From Anadara kagoshimensis (Eukaryota > Mollusca > Bivalvia > Arcoida > Arcidae), in contig CM037873.1 in NCBI GenBank assembly GCA_021292105.1, positions 10,517,489 through 10,581,488 of the forward strand: a stretch of 64,000 bases of DNA, given 5' to 3'. Numbering within the stretch: position 1 is the first letter of the stretch; every line of letters begins with the position of its first letter. The translations under genes and the position numbers were made by a program. The notes below the pieces were generated by a model, which worked only from the letters and a program-made list of their open reading frames with translations, did not search any database and was not told where the DNA came from. Shown here in pieces: positions 22,676-33,470 of the stretch.

Positions 22676-22926
22676 AGGAATAACAATTTTCAATAATGAC
22701 AATAATAAGACTAATTGCATAAAACAAGTAAATTTGGTGGGTGTGTACTATCAATGTAACAAAAGTTAAACAAAAAAGTATAGACTGTGTATACGGCATA
22801 GCACATACTAATACAGTGGTACAAATCCAGCCACATGTGCAAAAAATGACCGAAAAACTTGCGTGAAAAATAAACAAACAGGTAAACAAAATAAAACAAT
22901 AAAAGTAATAATAAAGGGAATTAATA

Positions 22927-23172
22927 ATCAAAAACAAACATACTAATCCATGTCCGAATCACAATCCAGAAGCAAAGTAAAAACTTTGGAACTGACGAGT
23001 TAGGTTAGACACGTGAACTTCCACCAGGGAAGTGAGGCCGGGTGCTCTGGAAGGGTAAGCACATCCTGTTTAGCTAGCTCCACCCACCACGTGTGTAATC
23101 AAATTGTGTGAAAGAAACATTGAACTATGGGTGGGACGTCAAATATATCCACCGCAATCCTGGACGCTGAGG
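22927..23172 (-). mobile_element. Family A 3' end fragment
   Basis: Near-consensus from the tip (AATCAAAAACAAACATACTA) through GCCGGGTGCTCTGGAAGGGT to the GACGTCAAATATATCCACCG block, where the last RT codons should begin. Truncated there. Confidence 0.9.
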
Positions 23173-23880
23173 TAAAAATGGTCAATAGTCCAAAGGTCCG
23201 AAGTATGAAGTAGAATTTAATAGAGATATTTTAGAGAAAGCGATTTTGCAGACGCGTATGCCCTGGTCAAAGTTGGAGAGATGACATTCGTCTATTGAAA
23301 GTTTGTTGAAGGTGTTTCGGCTTTAAAGGGATCTAAGTCACTTTGTTGGTCAATTCTTATTGTTTTATTAAAAATTTCTTTCCATTACATGTCGAAGATT
23401 TTGAATTTAATTTGCCCCCGCTACAACAGTTCCCTCGTTGCCTCCTGGATACCTGAGATTCTTACCGCATTACGTCTGTCGTATTGTTCTAGCTCGTCAA
23501 TACCGGCAATACAGTTTCAACTCTGTTTTTCAATTTTCAACAAGTATTTTCTTTCTTTAGATTAAAGATTTCACAATCAATAAATTAACAGAATTTAAAA
23601 AGAAATTTTCGACAGTTAATGTTATTCCAGGGATAATTACATATTTTAGCGTGTTTTTTACAGCTGCAATACGATTGACATCGGTATCGGTAAGATATAG
23701 CAACACCTGTCCGTCCACACTAATGGTTGAGCTTTCAGTACTTAATGTTACATTAGTATTATCGTTATTGCGGCTGTCGGTTTCCGGAAGAGGAGAATAA
23801 TGTTTATATCTGTGTCTCCTTTCTTAAATTCTGCGGCATAACACATCTCTGATATATAAAAAATAAAAAGTGTCATTTAC
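23173..23880. other. Intergenic stretch, no gene seen
   Basis: Unique-looking sequence between a family A fragment and the inverted-repeat arm next to the LINE. No coding signal. Confidence 0.4.
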
Positions 23881-23882
23881 AT

Positions 23883-23932
23883 GTATAGGTAAACATCTTT
23901 GACCTGTCCGTTTCACCTTTAATTTAAATATT
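23883..23932 (+). repeat. Left arm of an inverted repeat flanking the LINE
   Basis: About 45 bp that pairs with the reverse complement of 26912-26958. The core GACCTGTCCGTTT is identical, and both arms share a TATAGG-AAACA block outside it. Confidence 0.65.
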
Positions 23933-23961
23933 AATTATGGACGACTGCATTTATCTATAGG

Positions 23962-26855
23962 AGTCACAAGATTCAAGATTCTTTATTACACTCTGTACCA
24001 CGGAGGTGGTTTTAGAGGTTAAACTATACAATATATATCTATATACAATGGCGGTACACATATAACAAAATTATATTACAACAAAATATTATTAAAACGA
24101 TTTACAATAATTACTCAGTATGATAGATATCAATAGATACATGTTATAAACAGGAAAAAAGAAATAAAATTGATATTTAAGTATAATACTTTAAACCCTC
24201 TTTTAGAAATTTGCATAAATTTAACAGTTCAACCTTATTTGTACTAGTCATTAACATTTGTAATTTTAGAATATTTGGTCTGATATAATATTTTTTCTTT
24301 ATATATTTTTTTCTATTATTTTCAAAAAAGCTACATTCCAATAAAAAATGATACTCATCACCAATTCTGTTTAGATTACATAGATTACATGTTCTGTAGC
24401 TCCTTTCAACATTTGCCTATCTTCCCTTTTCAATTGGAAGAAAATGATTACATGTGCGAAATCTAGCAAAAATTTGTCTTAAATTAAAAGGTAAAATTTC
24501 TAAATATTTCTCTAAGCCAAAATCTACTTTATATATTCTATAAATAACAGCCTTGCTTGAATTTTGAATTTGGGAATACCATGTTTGTAAAAATTGATCT
24601 TTAAGTTTAAGTTCAACAGCTTTACACAACCAATTTTTGTTTATATTCAACGCTTGACAATTCCAAATATTACTAAACCAAGTATTGTTTAACAATTTTT
24701 TTTATTTCAGATATCCATGCTATATTTTTACCGTTATTATTCATAAACAAAAGTGTTCTATAAATATAATTTGACAATTTATCTTCACAAAAAATCAATT
24801 GATACCAAAAAGACAACATTCTTTTGAAAATATGTATATAAATTGGATGTCTACCTAGCTCGCCATAAACCATATAATTTGGCGTAGTCTTTTTCATGTT
24901 TAAAATTCTTTTACAAAATTTAAGGTAAAGTGTTTCAAAAAGTTCTATATTCTCAAACCCCCATACTTCACAACCATATAACATAATTGGTAAAACTAAG
25001 TGATCGAATAATCCTAACTGACATTCGATCGATAATTGTAAATTATTATTTTTTTTATAAACTCCATATAGTGCCTTATTTGCTTGATCTAATAATCTTT
25101 TCCTAGCTTTACAATATTTGTTGTTTGAGCTAAATAAAATACCAAGATAACAATAAATATCTGTATATTCTAATAAAACTTTATCAAACATTATTTTAGG
25201 CAAAATCTTTGGTTTTCTTCTACAAAATAGCATAACTTTAGTCTTTGAAATATTAACTTCTCACTTCCAAAATTTACAATACTCAATAAAAACATTAACA
25301 GCATGTTGCAATTCATTGGCGCTCTCGGCAAAAATGACTGTATCATCAGCATAAAGAAGTATCAAAATTCTTAGAAATATATCAAGATATTCATTACCTA
25401 TTTGAGAAATACTCTCAAGACCTTTACACCCTTTTGACAATAAGAAGTCTTCTAAATCATTAATAAAAATTGAAAATAAGAAAGGGGAGAGATTTTCCCC
25501 TTGTCTAACACCAATTTCACAAGAAAAATACTCTGACATTTTGTTACCTTCAATAACACAAGATTTTATCATATCATACATATTTTTGATTATATTAAAA
25601 CATTTTCCATTAATATTACACTCCCTTAACTTACACCATAATCCATTTCTCCATACCTTATCGAAAGCTTTTTTGAAATCTACAAAAACACAAAAGAGTT
25701 TCTTTCTAGAGGCAAATAAAGTTTCAATAATCCCATTTAACACAAATATATTATCAACAGTTGAGTAAGACTGGCGACACCCCGCTTGTGCCCTTGTAAG
25801 TATATTTTCATTTTCTACGTAATTTTTAAGGCGGCTGTTTATAATAGACGTAAACAATTTTCCAAAACAGCTTAAAATCGTAATGCCTCTATAATTATCA
25901 GGACTTTTTGGATCTCCCTTATTCTTATAAATTGGCTTGATAGAGCCTATTACCCATTCCTCCGGGATTATACCGGTATCTAATATAAAATTAAACAAAA
26001 GTAAATATACAGGTAAAATCTTACTGAGAGTAGACTTTATATATTCGTTTAACACACCATCGGTACCAGAAGATTTACCATTTTTTAACTTTTTGACATT
26101 GTCAATAATCTCTTTTTCTGTAATTTCACCATTAATATCTGCATTATCAACATCACACATTTCATCCATATCTAGCTCGTCTCTGCGAGAGTCATCATTA
26201 TCAAAAGAATTTAAACTCTTAAAATATTCATAAAATTCCCCCAAATCAATCTTTTCATTTTGCTTTTTATTAACATTTCTATTTAAAACCTTCCAATAAT
26301 CCTTTGGATTAGTGGTACGTATACTTTTTAATTTAAGTTCTAAATTTCTTTTATAAATACCATAATGTTTAGACAGTGTTCTTTTGTAAGATTTACAGGC
26401 TACATTCATATTTTTCTTAGCATTTTCAGTTTTAACATTTACAAAATATTTTTTAGCTTTATAATATTGTTTTCTCTTCTGAGTACACTCATTCCCAAAC
26501 CAAGGTAAATTTTTCTTTCTCTTGCGATTATTTCTTTTAAACCCAAACGATGCCCTAGCAGAATTAGTAAACACATTACATATTTTCTGAACAACATTAT
26601 TTACAAATATTTTTTTGTCTGTTGTATTATTAATTAACTGAAAATCATTTACAATTTCTACAATATCCTCATCAAAAACATTATTTACAAAAACTTCAGA
26701 TTTATCTGAACACCATTTTATAGGAAATGTGACACACTCTGTATTATTTACAACACTTTCTGTTATAGAACATTTTAACCTTAACGAAATTGGACAGTGT
26801 ATATCTGAGTACATCTTATTCAACTCAAGTACTGCAAAGTACTACAGGGTTACAA
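23962..26855 (-). mobile_element. Non-LTR retrotransposon (LINE), 5'-truncated
   Basis: On the minus strand: the end of an endonuclease domain, a full reverse transcriptase, a cysteine-rich C-terminus, an AT-rich 3' untranslated region of about 210 bp, AATAAA (plus-strand TTTATT at 23982-23987), and the 3' end GAATCTTGAATCTTGTG with a doubled 7-mer. The 5' side stops at the last residues of the endonuclease (S-D-I-H-C-P-I), the usual result of incomplete target-primed reverse transcription. No clear target-site duplication was found by eye. Clade not assigned; Jockey/CR1-like or related. Confidence 0.85.
24177..26844 (-). pseudogene. LINE ORF2-type protein: endonuclease end, reverse transcriptase, CCHC-like C-terminus
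   Basis: About 885 codons with three lesions. Residues S-D-I-H-C-P-I at the start are the end of an apurinic-type endonuclease. RT motifs follow in order: an NYRGITILSC block, AQAGCRQSYSTVDNIF, FVDFKKAFDKVW (first catalytic aspartate), GVRQGENLSPFLFSIFINDL and LLYADDTVIFAES (catalytic YADD). Lesion 1 is an in-frame TGA at 25261-25263, after CKFWK; the same frame resumes at once. Lesion 2 is a frameshift in a run of eight A (minus strand) near 24690-24697. Lesion 3 is an in-frame TAG at 24417-24419. Beyond it the frame continues through C-x2-C-x9-H-x4-C (RTCNLCNL...EYHFLLEC) to a TAA at 24177-24179. The relic is thus young; one or two more mutations than this would be expected in an old copy. 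The long frames on the opposite strand are shadows. Confidence 0.9.
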
Positions 26856-26911
26856 AGTGAGAACACTAATCACATATGTTGTATAAACATAATTAACTGC
26901 GAATCCTACTA

Positions 26912-26960
26912 TTCTATTTAAAGATAAAACGGACAGGTCAATGCTGTTTGCCTATAACAG
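26912..26960 (-). repeat. Right arm of the inverted repeat flanking the LINE
   Basis: Reverse complement of 23883-23932, with core AACGGACAGGTCAATGC. About 60 bp separates it from the LINE 5' end. Confidence 0.65.
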
Positions 26961-27284
26961 GTATATTACGGGTAGTTATGTAGACAGGTAAATTATGTAT
27001 ACGTGTACATATTGCTATAATTTCCTCAAAATTCTATAATATGGAGAAAATGTCAAAAATTAGGAACGAATAAACAGTTCATCATGTACAGGAAACTTAT
27101 ACACAAACTTACATTTTTTTTCGATTCTTTTGACTATCTAGTAGATGAAAATTTACATATTGAGTTCACAGGTGTAACTTCATTCCATAGACCATGAAGG
27201 CAATTTGGAAATTATGTAGATACCATCTGCCCCAGTGAGCTTAAAACAGAAAATACGATTGATTCTTCAATTTCTGCTTCATAT

Positions 27285-27790
27285 TTTTAGTCTTATTCCT
27301 AAATTATGACACCATTAAAAGGCTATATTTTAAGCTTTATGAAAAACGTGATGACTTCTTTTTTTTATTTGCAACTGTCCTTTTATATCCAGCAATATAC
27401 ATGTACCTGCTTCTCCTGCTTATGTGGTATTTGTTTTATAATTAATACTTCATGGTGGAGCTTCTTCCCACTACGCGATTTTTATGCAACAAAGCAAGCT
27501 TCTTACAATAGTTGACGCAAGGATATTGTAAACCTAGACTTGTCAACGCCCTCAAAAAGTTTTATGTCTGCATCACAATATTGTTGATAAATATGATGTT
27601 TCTGTATCCAAAATTACTCTGGAAACATTTCATGTCCGATAACTCCATGTGCCGGCAGCTGAAGAGGAGTTACTTATCTTTTTAGAGCTCGCATGTTAAA
27701 GTTCGCATGTTTAACCTATTCTGCAAGCTTCAAAGTTTTTACTTTGCTTTTGGATTTAGTTTGGCAGGGATTGGTATGTTGTTTTTCTTT
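27285..27790 (+). mobile_element. Family A fragment with about 90 RT C-terminal codons, frameshifted
   Basis: The RT sequence is recognisable from KRLYFKLYEKRDDF (27318 on) through YCKPRL-like and HHNIVDKYDV-like segments, in shifting frames. The eroded 3' untranslated region follows and ends near GGGATTGGTATGTTG. An older copy than 17650-18700. Confidence 0.8.
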
Positions 27791-28685
27791 TTTATTGCAA
27801 ATAATTTACCAAAAATGTTAATCATTTAAATACATCTTCAATCCTAGTGTAGGCAATTGAGCTAGTTAAATTGAATATTTATATTTATAATTTATTGACA
27901 TTATTTCTGTATCAGGATAGAAATATTTTAATGATTCAGAATTTGAATCAGTGCCGTCTGTGAACCTATTGTTATATTGTGGATTGGAATGTTCTACTGT
28001 TATGCTAGATTTTATTATGATAATATAATTAAGAAACAAATTACATGAATTAAAGAGGACAATAATAATCGTCTTCATTTATATGTATATGGAGGAATTG
28101 GGAAAGCGTCCTGAAATTATCCCCTTACAATTAAAATGTATTTACTATTTCAGTTTTTATATAAGTATTTATTTGATCTTAAGACTTGCCTATTTCATAC
28201 AAGACAGTTCCGTGTTCAATCAAAATACAGATCTACAAGACGAGATTTACCGTGCATAAAAGTCGATAAATCCGTGTGATAGATGGATGTAAGAGTAACG
28301 GGATTCCCTAAGTGACAGGGGTTAAATAACGGTAAAGACAATTAAATACCAAAGGAGGAGAATAATTAGTTTAATACATAGAATGGATCGTATTTTAATA
28401 ATTCGGACAAATGACTGATTCAAGGAATGGTTAATTGACACTAATTTAACCATAAATTCAATATGAGTGGGTTGTTTACATTTTTACCCTGTATACACCG
28501 AATATATACGTGGTTGAAAAAAAGAATTTGAATATGGGCCGGTATTTTTGTTTTCAGTCAACTACATAACGTCATTACTAGCGCTGTTGCTTTACTATCC
28601 TGTTTATGGAATTTTAAGAGCCATATTAGAACTATTGTTTCTGGAAAATTTAATTAAAAAAAACTCCAAATTTTAACTAATTTAT
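27791..28685. other. AT-rich intergenic stretch, no gene seen
   Basis: No coding signal or recognisable repeat. Confidence 0.4.
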
Positions 28686-28689
28686 CAAA

Positions 28690-29345
28690 ATTATTAAGCT
28701 TTGGGCAGCAAGGCTTATTGATTAAACCTATCAAGCTTGAAGCAAATTGCCGGTCCATTTATCAAACTTATCTCAAGCTACGAGCAGCTTGGTCTATTGA
28801 TTAAACCTATCAAGCTTGAAGCAAATTGCCGGTCCATTTATCAAACTTATCTCAAGCTACGAGCAGCTTGGTCTATTGATTAAATCTATCAAGTGTCTGT
28901 GTAGTCTATTGATTACACCTATCAAATTTCGAGCAAATTGATCCATTGGTTGAACCTAAAAAGCTTCGAGCAATTTGGCCCATGGATTAAACCTATCAAG
29001 CTTCATGTAACTAAGTCCTTTTTTTTAATAACCTATCGCGTTTCGTGCAACTTGGTCCATTGATAAAATCTATTAAGCCTCGAGCAACTTTGCCCATTGA
29101 TTTTAGGTTATCAAGTTTTGGGCAACTTGGTCCATTAATTAAACCTAATAAACGTGTTTAAACTTATCTCAAGTTTTGAGCATTTTGGCTCATTGATTAA
29201 ACCTATCAAGCTTCAAGTAACTTGGTCCTGTGATTAAATCTATTTAGCTTCGAGCAACGTTGCACATTGATTGAATTTATCAAGCTTCGAGAAGCTTGGC
29301 CCATTTTTAAAATTTATCAAACTTGAAGCAACTTTGCCCAGTTTT
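28690..29345. repeat. Degenerate tandem repeat, unit about 40 bp
   Basis: The motif TTGATTAAACCTATCAAGCTT followed by CGAGCAACTTGGTCCA recurs about 16 times with many substitutions. Two neighbouring 79-bp blocks (near 28734 and 28813) are almost identical, showing a recent duplication of two units. No coding frame persists. Confidence 0.85.
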
Positions 29346-29867
29346 CCATACACGTGTTATTTAAAACGTGTGTTATCACATTACTTACAAGGAATGGTAC
29401 GATGTGATTCCTCAAAATGTTTGTTCGGAAGAATCATTTCAATTAAATATCAAGATGCGGAAATATGGGATGATTTTTATTGAATTGGAATGTATATGAT
29501 ATATTTTCTCTTGGGAAATGTAGACTCCTAATTGGATAAAAAACCAGACCAGATTGCAAATATAGAAACACAGACTGAACATTATAATGTTAGTAGAAAA
29601 ATTTACTAAACACATTCTTTATCCTGTCGATGTGACCACCGTATGATCTATTTATTCAGCCCATTACTTACAATAAATAGAAAAGTTGTAGTAGGTTTTC
29701 GTTACAAATTGAATGCAATAATGGGTACCTGTGGACACACGTGTCATTATTATGAAAAATATATACGATGCCAAGACAATGTAATTGATAATTTGTCACC
29801 TGTTTCTAATTTGCTGGACGCGTCGACTGTACAGTGGCCGATTGAGTAATTTACTAGGAAAAGGCAA

Positions 29868-29945
29868 GTTTCAATGTTCTGGACATATATTGTACAGTGT
29901 TTACGGCAGTAGCGGATCTCATTCAGTAGCGGATCATTTTTTAGA
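29868..29945 (-). repeat. GATCCGCTACTG repeat, copy 1 (inverted)
   Basis: The reverse complement reads GATCCGCTACTGAATGAGAT and continues CCGCTACTGCCGTAAACACTG. It matches 31268-31330 in inverted orientation over about 25 bp with one mismatch, and it has the same doubled motif as 31064-31120. Confidence 0.6.
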
Positions 29946-31063
29946 ATAAAGTTAATTTTTTCCATATCATTACGAGAGACCAAGAAAACTCGGATATATT
30001 TCTGTAAAGCTGGTAATTTTACTTAATTCTACGTTTCATTTGTGTTGATAAACGTCCTATTTTTTAAAATTCTCGGCTTTTTAATGCGAATGTCACAAGC
30101 GTCTTAGCGACATGGATGTGATTTTCAAACCCTAACTGTCTATTTGACAAACGTGTTCAATACTTTCAAAGGTAATTTGAAATGATTACAATAGCTCTTT
30201 ACACTCGTTAACATGTCTTTTTTCACGACATAAACTTTAATTGAGCTTTCCAGTTCATGACAATAAAAGATAAACCAGTTTATGCAGGGTGCAGTTACGG
30301 CAATAACGGATCAGCTGCTTTCTACAGGGGACCTCTCGAAAGGCTAAGAAAAATATGGCATGTACCTATGGGGCTGTCAGGTGCTTTCAGAAAAAATAAT
30401 AAATTCTGGTGGGTTCAGTTATGCAGAGGCTATTGGAGAACCAGTGCCTAGCTCCCCCCCCCCTCATGAGAAAGATGGAGGCATTGTCATGCCACTATCT
30501 TATTTATCAAATGATAAGACCAGATCAATGGGAATTTTAAAGAAGCCATAATTGTCATGCTTAAAGGATTATCTGTATGAGATTAGAATACATGTATATT
30601 GAATAAATACATTAATATCCAATCCTATATTGTGTGTTTAAGACAATTAAAGTTTTATTCCGTTCTATATTTTTGTCTGGTAACAATTTTGGATCTATGA
30701 TGTACAGTGTACAATACCAATAAGTAGGATTGTATGCATATACTGTTCTTGTCAAAATAAAATCTTCATGGACAAGAGTATGTCATAATATTTATAACTT
30801 ATAAGGTACAATTATTTTATTTTATTTCCTTTGCCATTTACTGCTTTTATAATTCAGTATTCAAGACAATGTTAATTGACTTAATTTATCAGGGACATTG
30901 CGATGATTAGGTTTTTCTTATTTATTTTTATAATGACATTTGTGGATATTACGATTAAAACTCTTTAATATTGTTTCATGATTAGTGTTATTTTGCAATT
31001 AAATGGTGGAAACTCAACCTAATCATGTTTTGAGTTAATCGCCTATCGTTTTCTTCACACTAG

Positions 31064-31120
31064 GTGGCGCGATCTGCTACTCACAAATTGATTCGTTACT
31101 GACGTAAATACATGGGATAC
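31064..31120 (+). repeat. GATCCGCTACTG repeat, copy 2 (diverged)
   Basis: GCGATCTGCTACTCACAAAT followed by TGATTCGTTACTGACGTAAAT, a diverged doubled motif. Confidence 0.45.
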
Positions 31121-31267
31121 AAAACGCGTGGATTGTCCATACTTATAGTCGGACGATTTTTATCATCTAATGATAAATTGAAAGAGTGGAGAAATGTCAA
31201 TTGATAGTACCAAAAAAAAAATACAATCGGCAGCGATGTTTTTCTCGGAGAGCAGTGAATATTGCAC

Positions 31268-31330
31268 TTATGATCCGCTACTGCCGTAAGCACTGTATCC
31301 ATAAGTATGAAAGCTTGTTTCTGTCATTTT
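31268..31330 (+). repeat. GATCCGCTACTG repeat, copy 3
   Basis: GATCCGCTACTGCCGTAAGC followed by ACTGTATCC. A single motif with the same right-hand continuation as copy 1. Confidence 0.6.
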
Positions 31331-31429
31331 GTACGAAAGATAAATATATAATAAGTCTGTTACCAACGGCTCGGCAGATTGGCAACAACTTAATTTTTTT
31401 TTAAAAGAAAAAAAAACCACACATATACA

Positions 31430-32400
31430 AAATGTTCATAATTATTCAGGAATTTCAATTTATAAACCACATTCATCAAAATACTCAAAACTTCAAATAT
31501 AGATTGTCAAATCCATCATAGTTCATCTTCAGAACAATTTAACTCTTCTCAATGTCCGATTCACAATAATACATCAATTCAATTCAATTCGATTTTCACT
31601 TCACAGTTCAATAATTTCACTGTATCTCAATATTACAATTCAACTCAAACAACTTCAATATCAAATTAAATTATCTGCAATTACACAGAATTATTCAGTT
31701 CTTTTTACATTATTCAATTTTCAGTTCACCAATACATCACATAAATTTTCTATGTGCAAACAATTCCACAATAATTATTTTTGACTTTTCTTCTGCTCAT
31801 GGTATCAAGCCAAACTAAAATTATCAGAAACAAACAATTTGTAAGAAATTTGAGATTTTAAATGACTAAATTATTATTTAAATTTCCAAATAAAACAAAA
31901 GGTGCCTAATATGGTGCTCAATTAACACAATAATTATAATAGTTGCCCATTAATTATGTAATATGACGTCATTACTAAATCACGAAAATCTCACCAATAT
32001 ATATCTCAGTATTTCACAAATACATCTCATTATTTCACATCTCATTATTTTACATCTCATTATGTCACAATTACATCACATTATTTTACAATTACTCCAT
32101 ATAGCACCCAGTGCAGAATTTGCAGATTTAAATTTTAAATTTTAATGTAATTACTTTCTTTAATGAATTTAAGTATAGCAAGTGCTAAACTGTTTTTTTA
32201 TTTATTTAAAATAAGTAAAATATGTACTCACACTACCCATATCTTCAAAAATTCCTTTAAAATACATATATCAGCACCTCTGTCATTCTATCTGATCATG
32301 TCATACTCCCACCAAGTTAACTTTCACACCTTCTTTTATACCTTCAAAATCATTCATCCATCAAAAATTCATGCACTCACACACTTAAACTATTTTATGG
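31430..32400. repeat. G-poor, C-biased tract with short degenerate repeats
   Basis: For about 1 kb the plus strand has very few G (often 2-4 per 60 bases) but 10 or more C. It is built from CAATTCAATTCAA-like and ATTTCACATCTCATT-like words; 32005-32100 is an imperfect 15-20-bp tandem repeat. No frame with gene character is seen despite several ATG-initiated runs. Confidence 0.65.
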
Positions 32401-32635
32401 ACAACATGAAAACTGGACTTCACATGGACAAGTTAAACTATTAGATAAAAGTACAAATGACCTAACAAAATGATTACTGGACAATAGATGAACTGGACAT
32501 ATAAAAGATTGACACTTATTGATTTTTAGAGGTACCTTTAGGGATAATTTTGGTCCAATTAAATTAAACAGGTAGTTTTGGCTTAAACAAAATAAAATAA
32601 AATAATTACTGTAACAAAGTCGTTTAAACTAGATA

Positions 32636-32700
32636 ATTAAGTCGTTTAAAAGAGATACTAAGTCTCGTCTAAACGACTTAATATCCTGTTTAAACGATAA
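32636..32700. repeat. Inverted repeat with 11-bp perfect stem
   Basis: TAAGTCGTTTA near 32639 pairs with TAAACGACTTA near 32671. A related GTCGTTTAAACTAGAT lies just before and a TGTTTAAACGATAAG just after, giving overlapping dyads. Confidence 0.7.
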
Positions 32701-33104
32701 GAGTAATACAAGGAATAAAACGTTACGTGGATAAATGTGCAGAGACAAAAAGTATCATAGAATAATGTGTCAAAAGACAATCAAAACCTTGTGTCAGTTA
32801 TCATATCGTCTTCAAGTAACCGTTACTTTCTGTTTCAATGTTACTAAAACTGAACCAACGCGCTTCCAATACAATCAGAAACCCTTGTTATTTGTGGCTC
32901 CTAAACGATGTGGTGAATATACCGATTCCTGTGTTTCTTCTTTTTACATTCAAACCTTCGTCAAAAACGTTCCTAAAAATGGATGTAGGTTATAAGAATT
33001 TCTAATTACGAGCTGCTACTTTTCTTACTGTTAGTTGTCATCACCTTTTAATAATTTTACTCGATTAAAACATTTTTTTCAAATGAAATGATTCAATATG
33101 TCTG

Positions 33105-33470
33105 AGTTTCAAGAATTTTGATTGGTTGCTTGCAAATAAATATTTGACTCAGGGATATTGCAAGCCTATGCTTATCAAGGCCAACAAAAAGTTTTATGGT
33201 TGTCAACACAGTATTGTTGATAAGTTTAATGTCTCTGGGTCCAGAATTGCCCTGGATACATTTGATGTCCTAAAGTGCCATGTTTTTGTCACACAATTTC
33301 GAGTACACACGTAGCTAGCTAAACAGGGGGTGCTTATCCTTCCGGAGCACCAGGCCTCACTTCCTTGGTGAAAGTTGACGTGTCTATCCTGTCTTGTTAG
33401 TTCCAAACGTTTAGCTTTGCTTCTGGATGGTAATTCAAGCATGGATACGTTTGTTTGTTTTTGATTATAA
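33105..33470 (+). mobile_element. Family A fragment with about 50 RT C-terminal codons
   Basis: The frame at 33126 on reads LANKYLTQGYCKPMLIKANK and HSIVDKFNVSGSRIALD, clearly the C-terminus of the 17849-18679 RT. The untranslated part and the tip TTTGTTTGTTTTTGATTA follow. Confidence 0.9.

Larger units (their letters stand above)
29346..31400. other. Intergenic stretch with a small inverted repeat family
   Basis: Holds three copies of a GATCCGCTACTG motif (see separate entries). A short frame at 30257-30451 and an overlapping one at 30360-30551 look moderately protein-like but match nothing recognised. No gene is called. Confidence 0.4.

Noticed and set aside
22599-22937. 112-codon minus-strand frame rich in Ile, Phe and Tyr
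   Set aside because: It starts in an AAT microsatellite and runs into a family A tip; the hydrophobicity comes from AT richness.
25541-26233. Plus-strand frames opposite the LINE reverse transcriptase
   Set aside because: Antisense shadows of the real RT frame.
30257-30551. Two overlapping protein-like frames
   Set aside because: They overlap in different frames with no homology I can recognise; not enough to call a gene.
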